64,000 nt of DNA from Rhytidiadelphus loreus (GCA_947034895.1 OX344763.1:63941093-64005092), one strand, 5' to 3'. Shown: positions 11,201-24,059, numbered from the stretch's first letter. Made by a program: numbers and translations. Notes: generated by a model not told the origin, from the sequence alone.

Positions 11201-14155
11201 AGATTGTAGAAGTGTAGTTTTAAATTTTGGTTGGCCTTTAATTAAACTCTTTTGATTTCATAAGCTTAAAATCAAAATATTCAATTTAATAAAACTTTTA
11301 TCATTATTGCTAATAATCATTCGATTGTTCTACATTCCAATGTATGAATATTTGTTTGAAGATTTCGTGTTGCATATTATTACTTCATTCATTAAAATCA
11401 ATATTGTACATTTCAATGTATATAGGGTTTACAATATAAGTATAAAATCCAAAAAAATATTTTCGTTTGAAGACTTATTGATATTACCACTTTTCTTTTC
11501 TTTTCAAATATACAATTTTTTACAAATATATATACTATATAGTATGTGCTATGCGTAGCATAGCAAACACAAAATGCTAATACTGGTTTAAAAATGAAAC
11601 AATGAATTCAACATGTCCTTTTTGAATGGCTACCAATGACAATCTCAAAGAAGAAAACTGGTTAGTAGTAAAGGAAGGAAGCAGTGTAGGTGGTCCATGG
11701 ACAGTCTACAAAGCTTCCCTCGGATCCGAGGCATGTTTGAGAGGTTCTACAAGGACCCCCATTTTGTCCCCTAAAAGCTATAGAATGAATGTTTCTAACC
11801 TCAAATTTCGTGATCGGTTAAAATTCTTGATTTGTGATTGAAGTACATGGGTTTGACATTTTGTTTTGACTTACTTGATTTTCTTAGTTCTTCTTTAATG
11901 TTTTTGGTAACCGACGGTGCAGATATTTCAAGTTCGAGCTTGAAGGAAAAGGTGCAATTCAAAGGGCTGACCTTCCTCCATTCCTTTCGGTCTTTCTAGA
12001 TCGCACTTTTGCTAGTTGCATGTACATGCCGAATCAACTTCGAACGTTCACCACCGCTCATCTCAATGGCGGTGGATGGTACATTGACTGCCCAATTTCA
12101 TATACACATCCGTCGGAGGTAGAACTCCGAAATTCCTTCGAGGGCATCGGAGCAGTAGATCTAGATGTGGACGAGTTTGCAGGCCTCACCGAAGATCAAA
12201 GAAAGAAGGCAATTGCCAAGAGGGACCTAGCTGACAAAAAGAAAGCGGCACGACTCCAAATCGCTTTGGAGAACAAGCAGAAGAAGGAGACGGAGCGCTT
12301 GGCGATGCTGGAGGAGAAGGAGAAGCAACTAGAGAAGGAGGAGAAAGCAAAGGCCAAGGGGAAGAAAAAAGAAGATGGCGATACCGGCATTCCAGCATCA
12401 TCGGCGGTCGATCAGAGCTCGCAGTTGGTGGAAGGAACTCAGAGCGGGATCAAAAGGAAGGCTGTTCTTGTAGAGTGGACGGAGGAGATGGTCACGCAAG
12501 GTACGCAGGTCGTGGTACTAGACGATGATGATGTGAAATCGAAGGAGTTGATTTTGAACGTGTCAATTGTTGACATCATGGACAATTTGGGGAGTTCAGC
12601 ACCAAATTCCTATATTGAAGTCATGGACTTCATTCAAAAGGTATGCCTAAACTTCAAGTTCAATTTATAACTTCAATTTTTATTTGGAAGCAAGTTGTTA
12701 TAGTGTGAGTTTTTTAATAACATGAACAATCACTTGATTGTAGATGAATGCAGGAAAAGTTCGCTCGTTCGACGGTAGGGTCAGCCAGGAGCCTTTGGTG
12801 GATCTCATTATTTTTGACTGCCAAGAGAACCTCCTTGTGCCACTCATCTCTAAAAAGCGCGTTCCGTCATGGAACTCGGACCCAACCTGTGCGAGAATGC
12901 AAAATGCATTTCACTTTGCCGAGGAAAACTTACAAGACAATGGTTGTATTCTTGTATTTCACTCGTACAGCCTTCAGTCGCGTCGTATGTTTGCAGGATT
13001 AAGGAATGTATTCAAGAAATTGGTGATGAAGAAGGAGTGGTTGGCATTCAACCAGTTGGACCTAGCATCGGGTATTAACCCTGGACAAACGGTAAGTTTG
13101 TTTAACTTTGCAATGTGAATGTCAATTGTTTTGGAAACATTCATTTTTGTACTTAACATTTTGTTTTCATTTTTGCAGACTGTGAAGTTCGGAGTTACCC
13201 TTCTCGTGAAGGACCTAGGTGAGAAAGGGCCATCAGATTTCAAGTTTAGGCAGACTAGGGCCATGACGAAAGCAAAGTGGAATCTTCAGAAGAAAGACAT
13301 GGTCATCAATTATATCACAGAGGAGACAATGTTGGTCGAGAAGGAATCCAAAATGCCTTGGCGCAAACCACGAGAGAAGGATGCAAGGTTTCTACAATTC
13401 TTCATCGAAGGGTGCACCGACGAAGAGGATGTAGTTCTCGATTGCACCGCAACTACAGGTTAGTTCATGCTTTCAAATGATAGTTTTGATGTTAAATGTT
13501 TATTTGTGAACAACCTTACCATGTACCTCGCATGTTGCCTTCACATATTGAAGTTTTAATCTTCACATGATTCTGTTGCAGGAGCATCGATTACTGCATG
13601 TCGTGGCATAGGGCGGCATATCGTGGCTTTGGAGAAGGATGAAAATATCTTTAATGGAATTCTCTTGCCGATGAAAAAAGCCACTCCAATGGAAGGGGTG
13701 ACACGAGCTCCAGAAGAAGTTTTCGCCGCTCTTGACTTAGATTCTGTGCACGTGGAGCCAATGGTGTTTACACGCAACATTAGACCTAGTAAGTAAGTTT
13801 TGTATTCAATACTGACTTGTGTGTTTTTGTATTCAATATGTCTTGCATTTCAAGAATTCCAAAGATTTAACATTGAGATCTTTGTATTTGAAGGAACGAA
13901 CGAGTGACGGACGGACATCGTATGAAGAAGATACGAAGACTTATTTTGAGTCCGGAGAAGTCTTACGATCTTCTAGTGTATGCCGAGAAGATGGCATCAC
14001 AATATGAACGAAATGGTTGTAGAGAACCAAAACCTCGCTTACCCAAATATGCTGCAAATGTGGTTCATTTTTTAGATGTTTCAGCTTCTGAGGGAGAAGA
14101 GACTCTAGAGTCATCTTCGAGTGAGGTTTCTATGATAGAGTCCACAACGACGTAG
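8300..14155 (+). CDS. Gene A: ParB-like domain plus N4/N6 methyltransferase-like domain, 11 exons, one in-frame TAG
   Basis: Exons, all with GT-AG borders and consistent phases: 8300-8476, 9048-9751, 9867-10059, 10162-10356, 10444-10659, 10794-11029, 11923-12640, 12744-13091, 13179-13458, 13582-13792, 13894-14155 (about 1,120 codons from the ATG at 9048). Counting from that ATG: acidic tract ~31-62; ParB-like domain ~88-235 with IPLCRMVPMPMVRPT and DGNHR at 186-190; Lys/Glu-rich coiled-coil-like stretch ~600-670; motif IV-like VDLIIFDCQEN near 775-783; FAEENLQDNGCILVF after it; motif I-like DCTATTG at 958-964, then GRHIVALEKD. The motif order (IV before I) is that of beta-class amino-methyltransferases. 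ParB-methylase fusions are known to me from phages and bacteria. DPPY is replaced by DCQE, so catalysis is doubtful. A TAG at 11001-11003 falls where paralogue B has Leu. Further 5' exons may exist. Confidence 0.75.
8477..8833 (+). other. Open continuation of gene A's first supported exon (retained-intron or alternative C terminus)
   Basis: The frame of exon 8300-8476 stays open past a strong GTAAGT donor at 8477 for another 118 codons, Ser/Asp/Glu-rich, ending LSSDSEEDVDID and TAA at 8831-8833. Paralogue B has the same arrangement: GTAAGT followed by codons for V-S-L-D-D, open to a stop about 200 bp before the ParB exon. The donor is used in my gene model, because it joins in phase to 9048. 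A truncated isoform, or the 3' end of a separate upstream gene, cannot be excluded. Confidence 0.4.
11718..11731. repeat. Perfect 14-bp palindrome in gene A intron
   Basis: CCTCGGATCCGAGG lies inside the long 893-bp intron (11030-11922). Its core CTCGGATCCGAG is the same 12-mer found at the monomer junctions of the satellite array. The rest of the intron is AT-rich and I see no other gene in it. Confidence 0.6.
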
Positions 14156-15620
14156 ACTCATGAGATTGACACATCTTATGAGTTGAACTATGTGTATACT
14201 CTTTTTATGTTGATTTGATTTGTGTGTTTTATGGCTACAAGTTCGGTGCAATGTGTTTGATGTTTGATATTTCTCTTACATAAAAAAAATGTAATGAAAA
14301 AATATCTCCCATGATACAGACTAATTAGTGGACAAATGTGGAGAATGAACCCTTACACCTTAAACCTTAAACTTCACCGATAAGTATTTAGTATTGGAAA
14401 AAAATTGGAGAAAACGAGGTACAGTTAATGCAATATACAATGCATGGGATGGGTGTAGAAAGATGGTTGTTTAAATATCCCATAAGGATTGGGTGTGAAA
14501 GCATGAGCTCCCATATAACTTTCATCATGTGCTTCATCAAGCACCGTGAAGGTGCAACTGGGAACTAATTGTCACAATTAATTGTCATAGTTATTTCCCA
14601 GCTGTTTTCATGGTTTTGCAAAGTACTAAGTAGTGGAACGATAAAAATAAAAATATAAAAGAATTAAAAAAGAACTCCAATGGTAAATTATCAATAGTAG
14701 TACGGAAAGGAGTGCGTACATCTTGGGGTCATTTCTTTACCTTCCTATTCCTACAACACTAGCTAAATCCCTGAACACGCTAAAAGCCAGTTTATATTAG
14801 ACATGTTCTCAAACAAAAATGGAAGTGCCTCTAAATGTGCACAAATGATCCTAAATTTGGCAGACCTCAAATGTTTTCTAAATCCACAGTCATAGAATTT
14901 CAGTTGTCCCAAAGTCCACGGTCATGGGTTCGTCACAGATTATTTGATCAAATACAAATTCCAACACAAATTTTTCCATCAAAAAAATTTCACGCTTGCG
15001 GGCTCATAGGCTCACAGGCTCCCGCTCCTAGGCTCACACAATAGCAACCCTGGTTCTGCGTACAAGGGGTTGACCCAAGCTGCTCCTTCGACCTTGATCT
15101 TAATTTGACTTAAAGGTCATTACTTAATATCTTGTGTCTAGGACTATACTTAAAACCCTACTTAAAACACCCCTTTCTCTTGTAGTGTGATCTTCTTCCT
15201 AATTGACTGTAGACCCTTTCTCGACAAAGAAACTTGCTCTTCCTTGCAGACCTCCATATCACTCATTTTTTTCCGTAAAGTACGTCCCTGACAAAGCACT
15301 TATGATTTTCCTAAAACGTCGCTAAAAAACACTCAAGTCCTAAACTTGTTTAACTTAGCATGTGATGCAGCTCTCATTGCATGCGGGCTAGCTTTTAGGA
15401 CACCCCAAATTGGAGAATGACAGGAAAGAAGCCTACAATGCCGATGTCAGCGGCACCTATGATCACTGTCGGATGCAATGGACGGGTCAGATTTCCAAGC
15501 ACAAGGCCCATTAACTCAAGAACCCATTTGCGATGGATGAGTTGGATACTTTATGGATAGTTAAGTACCGGCTACCAGGCCTTGAAGGCTCCGCCAAGCC
15601 AACTCTAAATGGATTGATCT
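14156..15620. other. Intergenic, nothing recognised
   Basis: Between the 3' ends of A and the repeat at 15.6 kb. AT-rich, no open frame with family resemblance, no clear repeat. It includes the 3' flank of gene A. Confidence 0.5.
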
Positions 15621-15637
15621 CTTTGACAGGAATGCTG

Positions 15638-16050
15638 GTATACGAGCGTAGAGCAGGAGCGTGGAGCATAGAGCAGGAATTTAGGGTTGATGAGCGGCAA
15701 TATTTGAAGAGAAACTAACGAGAAGTGAAGGCATAGGGTTTCAATTAATATGACATTTGATTAAAAAAAAGATGAAAGAAAATAGATAAAAGAGGATGGC
15801 AAGAATGGATGGATGTGGGCGTAAAAGTCAATGAATGTGGAAGACAAAGTGGATGAAAGTGGAAAAAATGGATGAAAGTTGGTTTTATAATTGGATGAAA
15901 TTGGATGATAAAGATGAATGAAATTGGATGATTAAAGTGGATGAAAAATGGATGAAAGAGGATGATTAAAGTAGATGAAAGTGGATGACTGAAGTGGATG
16001 ATAAAATGGATGAAAGCAGATGTAAAAATTGGATGAAACCGGATGAATCT
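15638..16050 (+). repeat. Interspersed repeat with GGATGAAA microsatellite, copy 1
   Basis: Starts with GTATACGAGCGTAGAGCA at 15638-15655, then GTGGAGCATAGAGCAGGAATTT, an A-rich stretch, and degenerate GGATGAAAGT/GGATGATTAAA units from about 15,780 to 16,050. The same 18-mer and the same kind of microsatellite occur in reverse orientation at 30.59-31.30 kb in the same relative order, so both are copies of one repeat or the two ends of one element. Confidence 0.55.
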
Positions 16051-16949
16051 TTTTTTTTTAAGCCGATGACAACATCATAAAATCTGGGTGGACGATAATA
16101 TGATTGCTGATGGGTGGGAATAATTTGGGATTTAGGTCCTTTAGGGCAATTGCACATAGCCATATGTAGGTTCAAAGAATGTAAGGGCGATTGTAAGAAT
16201 TAGATATATATTCAGTTTGCAAGAGTGGCTCTAAATGTGAACTTCATTTCTTATAAATAGAGGAAATTCATTGTAGACCTCAAATCAAAATATGGCCTTG
16301 AAGGCTTGTTTCATGTGAACTTGCTCGAAGGGTGGACGGTCAGCATTCCAATATGTTTTGGGAGTTTTTGCATATTGTTTGTGAGCTTTCCATTAGGATT
16401 TTACTAAGTCATTGGTGACAAGTCATCAGCAAGGATCACCAAATAAGGTGACGTGGTTGAACAATTATAAAGTATGGCTATTAGCAACAATGAGATTGTA
16501 CAACTGAATGAATATGGAGGATATGTTTACTTAGCAATTCTTTTTAGAGGCACTAATTTGGCACTCCTACTACAGACTTGCGTGTCTTCGGATGAATAGG
16601 CAACAATGACCTCTAGGTACAAGATAAAGCCCGCTAGTGAGTCCCAAACAGAACTTGAAGGGCTAGTGCGAGATACAATTTTTGAGAACCGTGTCTGTGT
16701 GGTCATAAACTAGACATGCATCGCACGGTTCCAATTGCATAAATACATAAGTATGTTCCAGCAATTCAAACAATGACAAACAAAGGAATCGATCCAAATG
16801 GTACTATGTCTAGGATATTTGATGATAGAAATCATCACGACTTGAGTGTACAACACATGGGAAACGAGAGTACAACACATGGAAAAAAGAGACCAGCCTC
16901 CCATACAGAGCTATGTCATTTCAACAACACTGCCTAGCACTTTCATTTG
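16051..16949. other. Intergenic, nothing recognised
   Basis: Downstream flank shared by the repeat at 16.05 kb and the 3' end of gene B. No supported gene or repeat. Confidence 0.45.
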
Positions 16950-19900
16950 TCATCTAGAGTGGGCTGGTGTCGAACTGCCTTCACTATCTGATGTCGAACT
17001 AGCATCACTATCTAATGCATGTGAACCAGACTCTGCGGCCTCATGTGACACAAACTGAAGAACACGTGGATCAACTGAACGTGCTCTAGAAGTGAGCTTA
17101 GGGTTGTTGCCAATATAAGCCCCTGAACAAGCCTCAGCATACACCGGTAGTTTGAATGCTTTTGGCGGGCTTGGAAAAAATCTAGGATTCGCAAAAAAAG
17201 GGAGATGGCTCAATTCCTAGGTTTTTCTACACAATGAAGTGGACAATATGTTAGATCATACTCACGTTAGCGTTGAAGCTTCATTCAATACAAGGTAATC
17301 AAGGGAAAACTTACTTACTAAATCGTGACGTCTTCACAATCTTCTGAACCGGTACATCATCGTTGTCCAAATCTATTGGTGCATTAGGAAGTGGCAATGC
17401 GGTGGTGGACACTACTGCGTTCCGCATTACTAGAGCAATGATGGCGTCGAATATTGCCTTGTCCTCCTCAAATGCCACGATGTGACGACGTGTAGCTCGG
17501 CAAGCTTGAATGCAGGCACCTGCACACATGGGGAATCTATGAGCATGGAACTAAAAACAGAAATGTCGTGGTACAGAACATGAAAACAAAGCATTACAAA
17601 AACGCGAGGTCACCTGTAGACGCGGTACAGTCCACCACAACATCCCCAGGTTGAGAGCATGCTTCAACTAGCATTTGCATGAATGGGCGGGCCTTTTCAC
17701 GAGGTCCACGCCAAGGTATGTTCCCATTCATTGTGACATCCTCTTTGTTACAGAAATTCTATAGGATGTCATCACGGGCAACATTGACCCCAACCGCATC
17801 ATGAGAGGGGACGAATTGAAAACCAAACTCTGATTCCGTCTTTGGTCCACATTCTCTAACAACTAGAGAAATTGCAAACCGCATAGTCTGTAAACGTTGC
17901 AAAGTTAGAATTGCTAACCACAAGAATGGAAACGATAATCGGTGCCAAGAAGTAAATGTAATAGAACAAGATGTATAAGAATAGAATTCAATTGAATGTG
18001 AAATTACCGTCTTCGTTGGATCAGAAGGTGATGTCAAATGGAGGTGGTTCATGCCAAACCAAGTGAATAGTATCTTGAAATCGTATTCTTTGCAACATCC
18101 AAGGAGGTGGCTTCGGTGTGCTTGGGAAGGGGCTAGGTACATGACCAGAAGTCCACCGTTGTCGTGGAGGTATTCTTCCGCAAAGTCAAAAACAGGCATC
18201 AACCATTTGTCATGAAACTAGTTCCACTTAGGGATCGGTCCAGGTGGAGCTGAAATGGTAGGAACGTGGAGACCCTCAGGCACATCCGCAAACATCAAAT
18301 CCACTGCACTGTGGTTACCACATACACTGTTGAAGCGCCGTTCCTTGTCTTTTGAATGCTGTACAATACAATTCCGGAGACATGGTTTAGCAATCGGACC
18401 ACAGCACATAGATGCAAGACTACTGTTGGCTGCCCCGTAAAGAATGATAAAGATCCGATGTAGAGAGTAAATAAAAATTAGAGATTGTAGATTCTAAGTC
18501 CAATTGAAATACTAAGAAGAGAAGATTGGACCATGAAGATAGAGAATGCGTTTACCGAGGACAAAAAGGCCTTCACGTCGTCAAAGGCCTTAGTATTACC
18601 GGGAAGAATACCAACTGACAGGTTTAATATGCACTCGTCTGTATCCGGAACAGGGTCAATAGTATGTGTTCTAGGCGTGAGCCCATGCACCAACCGCTCC
18701 TGCATGAGAGAGAACCCAGATGATCCTTCCTTCATATTGGCCGTGCTTGTTGCTGGTTCTTGCGCAGGTCCTTGCAGTGGTTCTTGCACCGGCATTTCAA
18801 CTTTCCTTTTGGAGCCCTTCTTGTTTGCCTTCTCCTTCTCTTTTTCCACTTGGGCCTCCAACTTCTTCCTCTTGTTCTCTTCGGTCTTCTTCTTGGCATC
18901 TTCTAGTCTCTCCAACTTCCTCTTGTCCGAGGCCTCTCGTTTCTTCAGTGCTTTGTCTCTGGCCTCCGGATCCAGTCCTTTGAATTCATCGAACTCCGGC
19001 TCCACAGTTGTTGACTCTTTCAACGTCTGAAAGAGTGCCTCCTCTTCGGGTGGAGTGATTCTGAAGTTGCATTCAAGGTACCACGGACACGCCTGCAAAT
19101 GTGAACTCATCCAATTCTTCATTTGCATGGAGAGAACATGCAATCGACCGATGTCCGATCTAACCATGTCGTAAGAAACGGAGGCAAGTCGGCCTTTGCA
19201 ATGGCCTTTTTAGCATACAATTCAAATTTGAAGTACCTACATGCAGAGGACAGCATTAGTTAAAAATGACCTCACAACTGTCAACAACATTATGCTATTG
19301 TGCTATACAACAACTCCATGGAACCTGGCACGAAGTTCAGAGCGTCATCAAATGGATACAAGAAGTCTGTAGGTGGCTTTAAGAGACTACGACCAACATT
19401 AAAGTAAATATTGCTCATTGAAAATCTTGTTCAAGACATAGTACAATAAGTAAATGCAGAGTGTACGTAATTTCATGTAGTACTTGTAAATTAACCTCTT
19501 CACAACGAGTAAAGAGCCTCTAAAATCTTTAAACGAGTCCGATTTCTTGAAAGCATCCGCTCCCTTGAATGTACCGGTGTAAGCATGTTCCCATAGTTTC
19601 ATCCGCCACCCCTCCAAGTAGTCGCTCAATGTTTGAGGCTCAGTGGACACCTCCATGTCCACAGTAATGTTGTCTGCTCGCAAAATAGATTCGAGAAGGT
19701 CGTTGGCTCCCTCCTCCATCTGCAGAGTACTAGTATTAGGATTTAAGAATGAAGTGTATAAAAAAAGAACGTTACAGTGGTCGTGTCTAGTATTCATAGA
19801 TTGAGTTCAAATTCAAATATTGCAGAAGAACTTAAATCAGAATTTTCCATGAGTGCATGAAGGACGTACCCCAGCATACCAACAAGCCTTAGCGAGAAAA

Positions 19901-22030
19901 AGCTGCAACTTGTCCTCATTGACTGGACGTGGAGGAAATTTCCGTGCCTCCCGAGATGGTGCAGATGCATTAATCCACTTCAGCCATCTCACCTTGAAGG
20001 TGGGGTTGACATTAGCAGTAGCTATTAGCTGAAGCTTCTCGAGGGTCAGTTCCGGTGTGGAAAACATGCTCCAATGCCTCTCAATCTGCCCAAAAAACAA
20101 GATTATGAATTTCCAGTGCGCGAGAAATGAAGTGTGTAACATCATACTTCATCATGAAAATGTATTAACGGATTTACCTCAAGCAACCAATCCTTACCAA
20201 GCGCAGGAGATGCTACTCCCACTATTTTAGATAGCTTCTTGTACAACTTTTCAGTGGAGTCCTTGATGGAACATCGCATTGCATCTGCAACACCTTCTGG
20301 CTTGACTTCGTCCTTTGGAGTATCTTCGTAGTACTTCCGAACTACTAGGTCTGTAGAAGCTGCAATATCTTGCTAGAAACCATAACACAAGTGATCAGCC
20401 ACCTACTGCGTCGTAGGGAGGTTTAAGGTGCTCGATCGTCAATCAAATGAAAGAAATACTAGTATATTCATTCTTAAGATCTATTCCCATACCTTGAAAA
20501 TAAATGAAGTGAACACCTCCAGAGGCATCTTATATCAAGTCTTCCGTGTAGTTTGTTGGCATGTTCTGACCTCCTCTACGCTCAGGAGCTCATTGAACTT
20601 CTCAATCTCCATAACCCCATACTTCTGAACTCTGTAAAGTGTGTGCACGAGGTTCGTTTTCACGTGAGAATGTTTCGTGCTCCTGTCACAGAATCACATG
20701 ATCTAGTTAAATGAATTAAAAGTGCACAAATCCAAACACTTCAACAAAGAAGCACATGATCGTCATTAAAGCACTAGTAGGAAAGACTCACTTGTTAATA
20801 TCGTGCATAGCCTGCATGGCCACATCAATTCTGTGTCTTGTGTCCAAGACAATTGAATCCACGCATATGTGCCAATTCACATCCATTGAATGAAGGCGAG
20901 AAATATGATTCATCCAAGCTATTCGTCTGTGATTTCCATCGCAAACGAAAAACTTTGAATTCCTTAAATGCTCCAGGTCATGGTTGCTTGACAACTGCAT
21001 GCTGAATTGATCATTCCCAGCATTCCATATGGGACCCCACGCTTCTTTCTCGGATGTAGTGAACTGAGCAGTTTTGCCTTGCTCATTTGCAATGGAAACA
21101 TAGAAGACCCACGCTCCCTTGTAGTATCCGTTTGTGAACTTATTTTCCAGGAGAGTCAAATCGCATGCCAAGGTTGGGCGGACCATAGGCATCGGCACTA
21201 ACCTACACAACGGAATTCGCATGCGTGAGTGCTCGGAAGGTGCTAGCCTCAAACTCGATAAGATTGAAATGGTATCCATCTTCTGGGCTCGTCGGATGTC
21301 GTCCTCCAGGAAATCATCCTGGATTCCCGGGATCGGTCCTTCTGACTCATCCTCCATATCTATATCCGACTCCATCTCAAGTTGTTGTCGGGCATCCACC
21401 ATAGCGGATCCAACAGATTTCGGAGGCGTCTCCAGAGGAAGCAACTCCTCATTGTTCTGCTTTACATACAAATGGACGACGTGGCTCACATTAGTCATTC
21501 ATAATCATGTCCTGCACCAAACATCATTGGAAGTATGCAAATCCAAAATTTGGTCGAGAAAAGTATCAAGGACCGTAGCCATCGAATTTACAGAAATAAT
21601 GAGGGGTAATATTCGACAATAGATGAGTACAAGAAGATGACTGCGTGCATCAGAGGCCGCAAACGCATGTCTCAGAAAGTAATCGGTAATCACCACAACA
21701 AAATATAAGAGTGTCTGTGCTTGAATCTGCAAACGAAGATGTCAATATCTCAGAGTCCCCGGTGTCTACCGAGGTCACTGACGAATGAGTGGGAGACCCT
21801 ACACTACAATTGTAATGGCCACCATAATTATCATCTAGGTCCCTGAGAAGGTCATCCAAACTTACAACGGGCCATGGACGTGGCACTTGTGGAGGAATCA
21901 GGGGAAGCATATCTGGAGTAACAGATGTGGAAATCATCTCTACATTGGCTACATCAGTATCATTGAGCAGGTTCTCAGACTCCATCATATGCGACTCTGG
22001 AATGCTAGCTGAGTGCTCCACTGCGACCTG
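16950..22030 (-). pseudogene. Gene B: decayed paralogue of gene A (ParB-like plus methyltransferase-like)
   Basis: Exons in transcript order: 22030-21866, 21456-20792, 20682-20493, 20372-20178, 20085-19870, 19719-19484, 19236-18556, 18358-18008, 17887-17614, 17519-17315, 17216-16950. Two exons (216 and 236 nt) match A in length exactly and splice phases agree throughout. The ParB-like domain has IPLCRLVPMPMVRPT and DGNHR, the motif IV region reads VDLMFADVPEG followed by DNGGLLVMYL, and motif I reads VVDCTASTG followed by RRHIVAFEED. Lesions: TGA at 20535-20537 (A has Trp), a one-base frame change near 19,124-19,136, TAG at 18218-18220 (A has Ser), TAG at 17759-17761 (A has Asn), and a frame break at the start of the last exon (~17,213). 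Convergent with A, 2.8 kb apart. Family role unknown; this copy is very probably dead. Confidence 0.8.
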
Positions 22031-22139
22031 CTGAAGTCCACAGACAAAAATATAAGAGAATAATCCCAATACTGAGATCCAGTATACATATAAATAGAAG
22101 AAACGTACTCAAATCAAATAGCTACAATTATGAAATCCA

Positions 22140-23510
22140 TGAAGACCACCCCCCCTCAACGTAGTCAATCCCACCAATGCACAAGACAACGGACTTGCCC
22201 GACTCCCCTCCCCACATGCATGTGCCTTCGAGCACACCTCTCCCTCTCGGCACCTGAGACAGACCCCATCAGCCCTCCCCACATGCATATGCTTCCCCCT
22301 TTCCCCTTCTCTCTCGGCACTGGGACTGACCGCAGTGCCCCGAACCCCATGCATAAGCGACACCCCTCCCTCCACCATCTCGGCCCCGAGACGGATCCCT
22401 GATCCCCGAACCCCATGCATCCCGATCTGCCCCCCACACTGACAAGGCCCCCGACATTCATGACTCCCCGAACCCCTTGCATCCCAAGTTGGCCCCCACA
22501 CTCACAAGGCCCCGGACATTTGTGACTCCCCGAACCCCTTGCATGCCCTGCCCTCTTGCCTCCCCCCTCGGCCCCGAGATTAATCCGAGATCCCCGAACC
22601 CCATGCATAACCTCCCCCCTTCCTCCCTCGCTCTCGGCCCCGAGACTATCCCCTGATCCCCACACCCCATGCATAAGCGACACCCCTCCTCCCTCCCTCT
22701 TGGCCCTGAGACGGCTCCCTAATCCCCGAACCCTATGCATCCCGAGCTGCACCCAACAGTGACAAGACCCCGGACATTCATGACTCCCCGAACCCCATGC
22801 ATCCCGAGCTACACCCAACAGTGACAAGACCCCGGACATTCATGACTCCCCGAACCCCTTGTATCCCGAGCTGGCTCCTACACTCACCAGGCCCCGGACA
22901 TTCGTGACTCCCCGAACCCCTTGCATGCCCTGCCCTCTTGCCTCCCTCCTCTCGGCCCCGAGATTAATCCGAGATCCCCGAACCCCATGTTTAACCTCCC
23001 CGCTTCCTCCCTCGCTCTCGGCCCCGAGATTATCCCTTGATCCCCACATCCCATGCATAAGCGACACCCCTCCTCCCTCCCTCTCAGCCCCGAGACGGCT
23101 CCCTGATCCCCGAACCCCATGCATCCCGAGCAGCACCCAACAGTGACAAGACCCCGGACATTCATGACTCTCCAAACCCCTTGCATGCCCTGCCCTCTTG
23201 CCTCCCCCCCTCTCAACCCCGAGACTGATCCGAGATCCCCGAACCCCATGCATAACCTCCCCCCTCCCTCCCTCGCTCTCGGCCCCGAGACTATCCCCTG
23301 ATCCCCACACCCCATGCATAAGCGACACCCCTCCTCCCTCCCTCTCGGCCCCGAGACGGATCCCTGATCCCCGAATCCCGTGCATAACCTCCCCCCTGTC
23401 TTCGAACATACAAGACAACGGATAACCCTGACTCCCTGAACCCGCATGCATATGCTGCCTCTACCTCCTTCGCCTTCAGCCCCGAGACTGAAACCATCAC
23501 ACCGAACCCC
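22140..23510. repeat. GC-rich minisatellite, C-rich on the + strand
   Basis: Irregular tandem blocks built from CCCCGAACCCCATGCAT, TCTCGGCCCCGAGA and CCCTCCTCCCTCCC words. A larger unit beginning CCCCGGACATTC recurs near 22,508, 22,890 and 23,153, so the higher-order period varies (about 260-380 bp). Open frames in all phases are by-products of the repeat. On the minus strand it is G-rich and lies just 5' of gene B, in the direction B is transcribed. Confidence 0.9.
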
Positions 23511-23857
23511 TTGCTTAAGTTCACAGTCCACCTAGTAATGGGAGCCCTTGACAATCCCAACTCACCTCCCCGAATGCGTTCTCTACCAATGTCCCAGCGC
23601 CCGCAGGCAGTCACGAGCACCACAATCCAAATGCAACGGAGACAGTTGCCTTCCCGGACAACATCGACTTCCCTTCAACCACTCCCCTCAAACCATTCAT
23701 CATTACAAACCTCAGTTGTTGCGATTGCGGACGGGAGGCTTGATGCTGTGTTGGTGACTCCCCCGCTAGTTTCACCACCAACTTGTCCGCGCCTTGATCT
23801 GAGGTTGCGGTCCATTGCTCCCCAATTCGTTTCTCCAAATCCCCGCGTCCAGTGAAC

Positions 23858-24029
23858 CATAAAAGCTCGGGAGCGCATATACAGAGAAAAATTCCGGACA
23901 GGAGTAAGAGTTCTCAATACGAGTTTTGTGAGATTGCAGTGCAGTCGGTGGCCTTGGAGATTCTATCCTCCAGATCCCTCGAGTTAGGGTTTGAATTCAC
24001 GAGTCGACGAGGAATGTCGTCGGGGTGCG
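23858..24029 (+). promoter_or_regulatory. Possible promoter and short first coding exon
   Basis: ATAAAAG at 23859-23865 is TATA-like. TTAGGGTTT at 23984-23992 is a telo-box, an element often near plant transcription starts. ATG at 24014 opens six codons that end in a good donor (GCG then GTGAGT at 24030). This could be the first exon of the element carrying the MULE transposase, but I cannot connect it to a downstream exon. Confidence 0.3.
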
Positions 24030-24059
24030 GTGAGTAGTCAAGGACCTGTTCCGCTCAGT

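Noticed and set aside
11307..11558. 83-codon open frame inside gene A
   Set aside because: It lies within the intron 11030-11922, is AT-rich and has a Phe/Ile/Tyr-biased composition typical of non-coding sequence.
12186..12401. Minus-strand frames opposite the Lys/Glu-rich part of gene A
   Set aside because: Shadow of a biased coding sequence; the same effect is seen at 18533-19030 opposite gene B.
22109..23855. Overlapping minus- and plus-strand frames of 60-224 codons in the GC-rich minisatellite
   Set aside because: Low-complexity repeat translations in all frames, with no domain resemblance.
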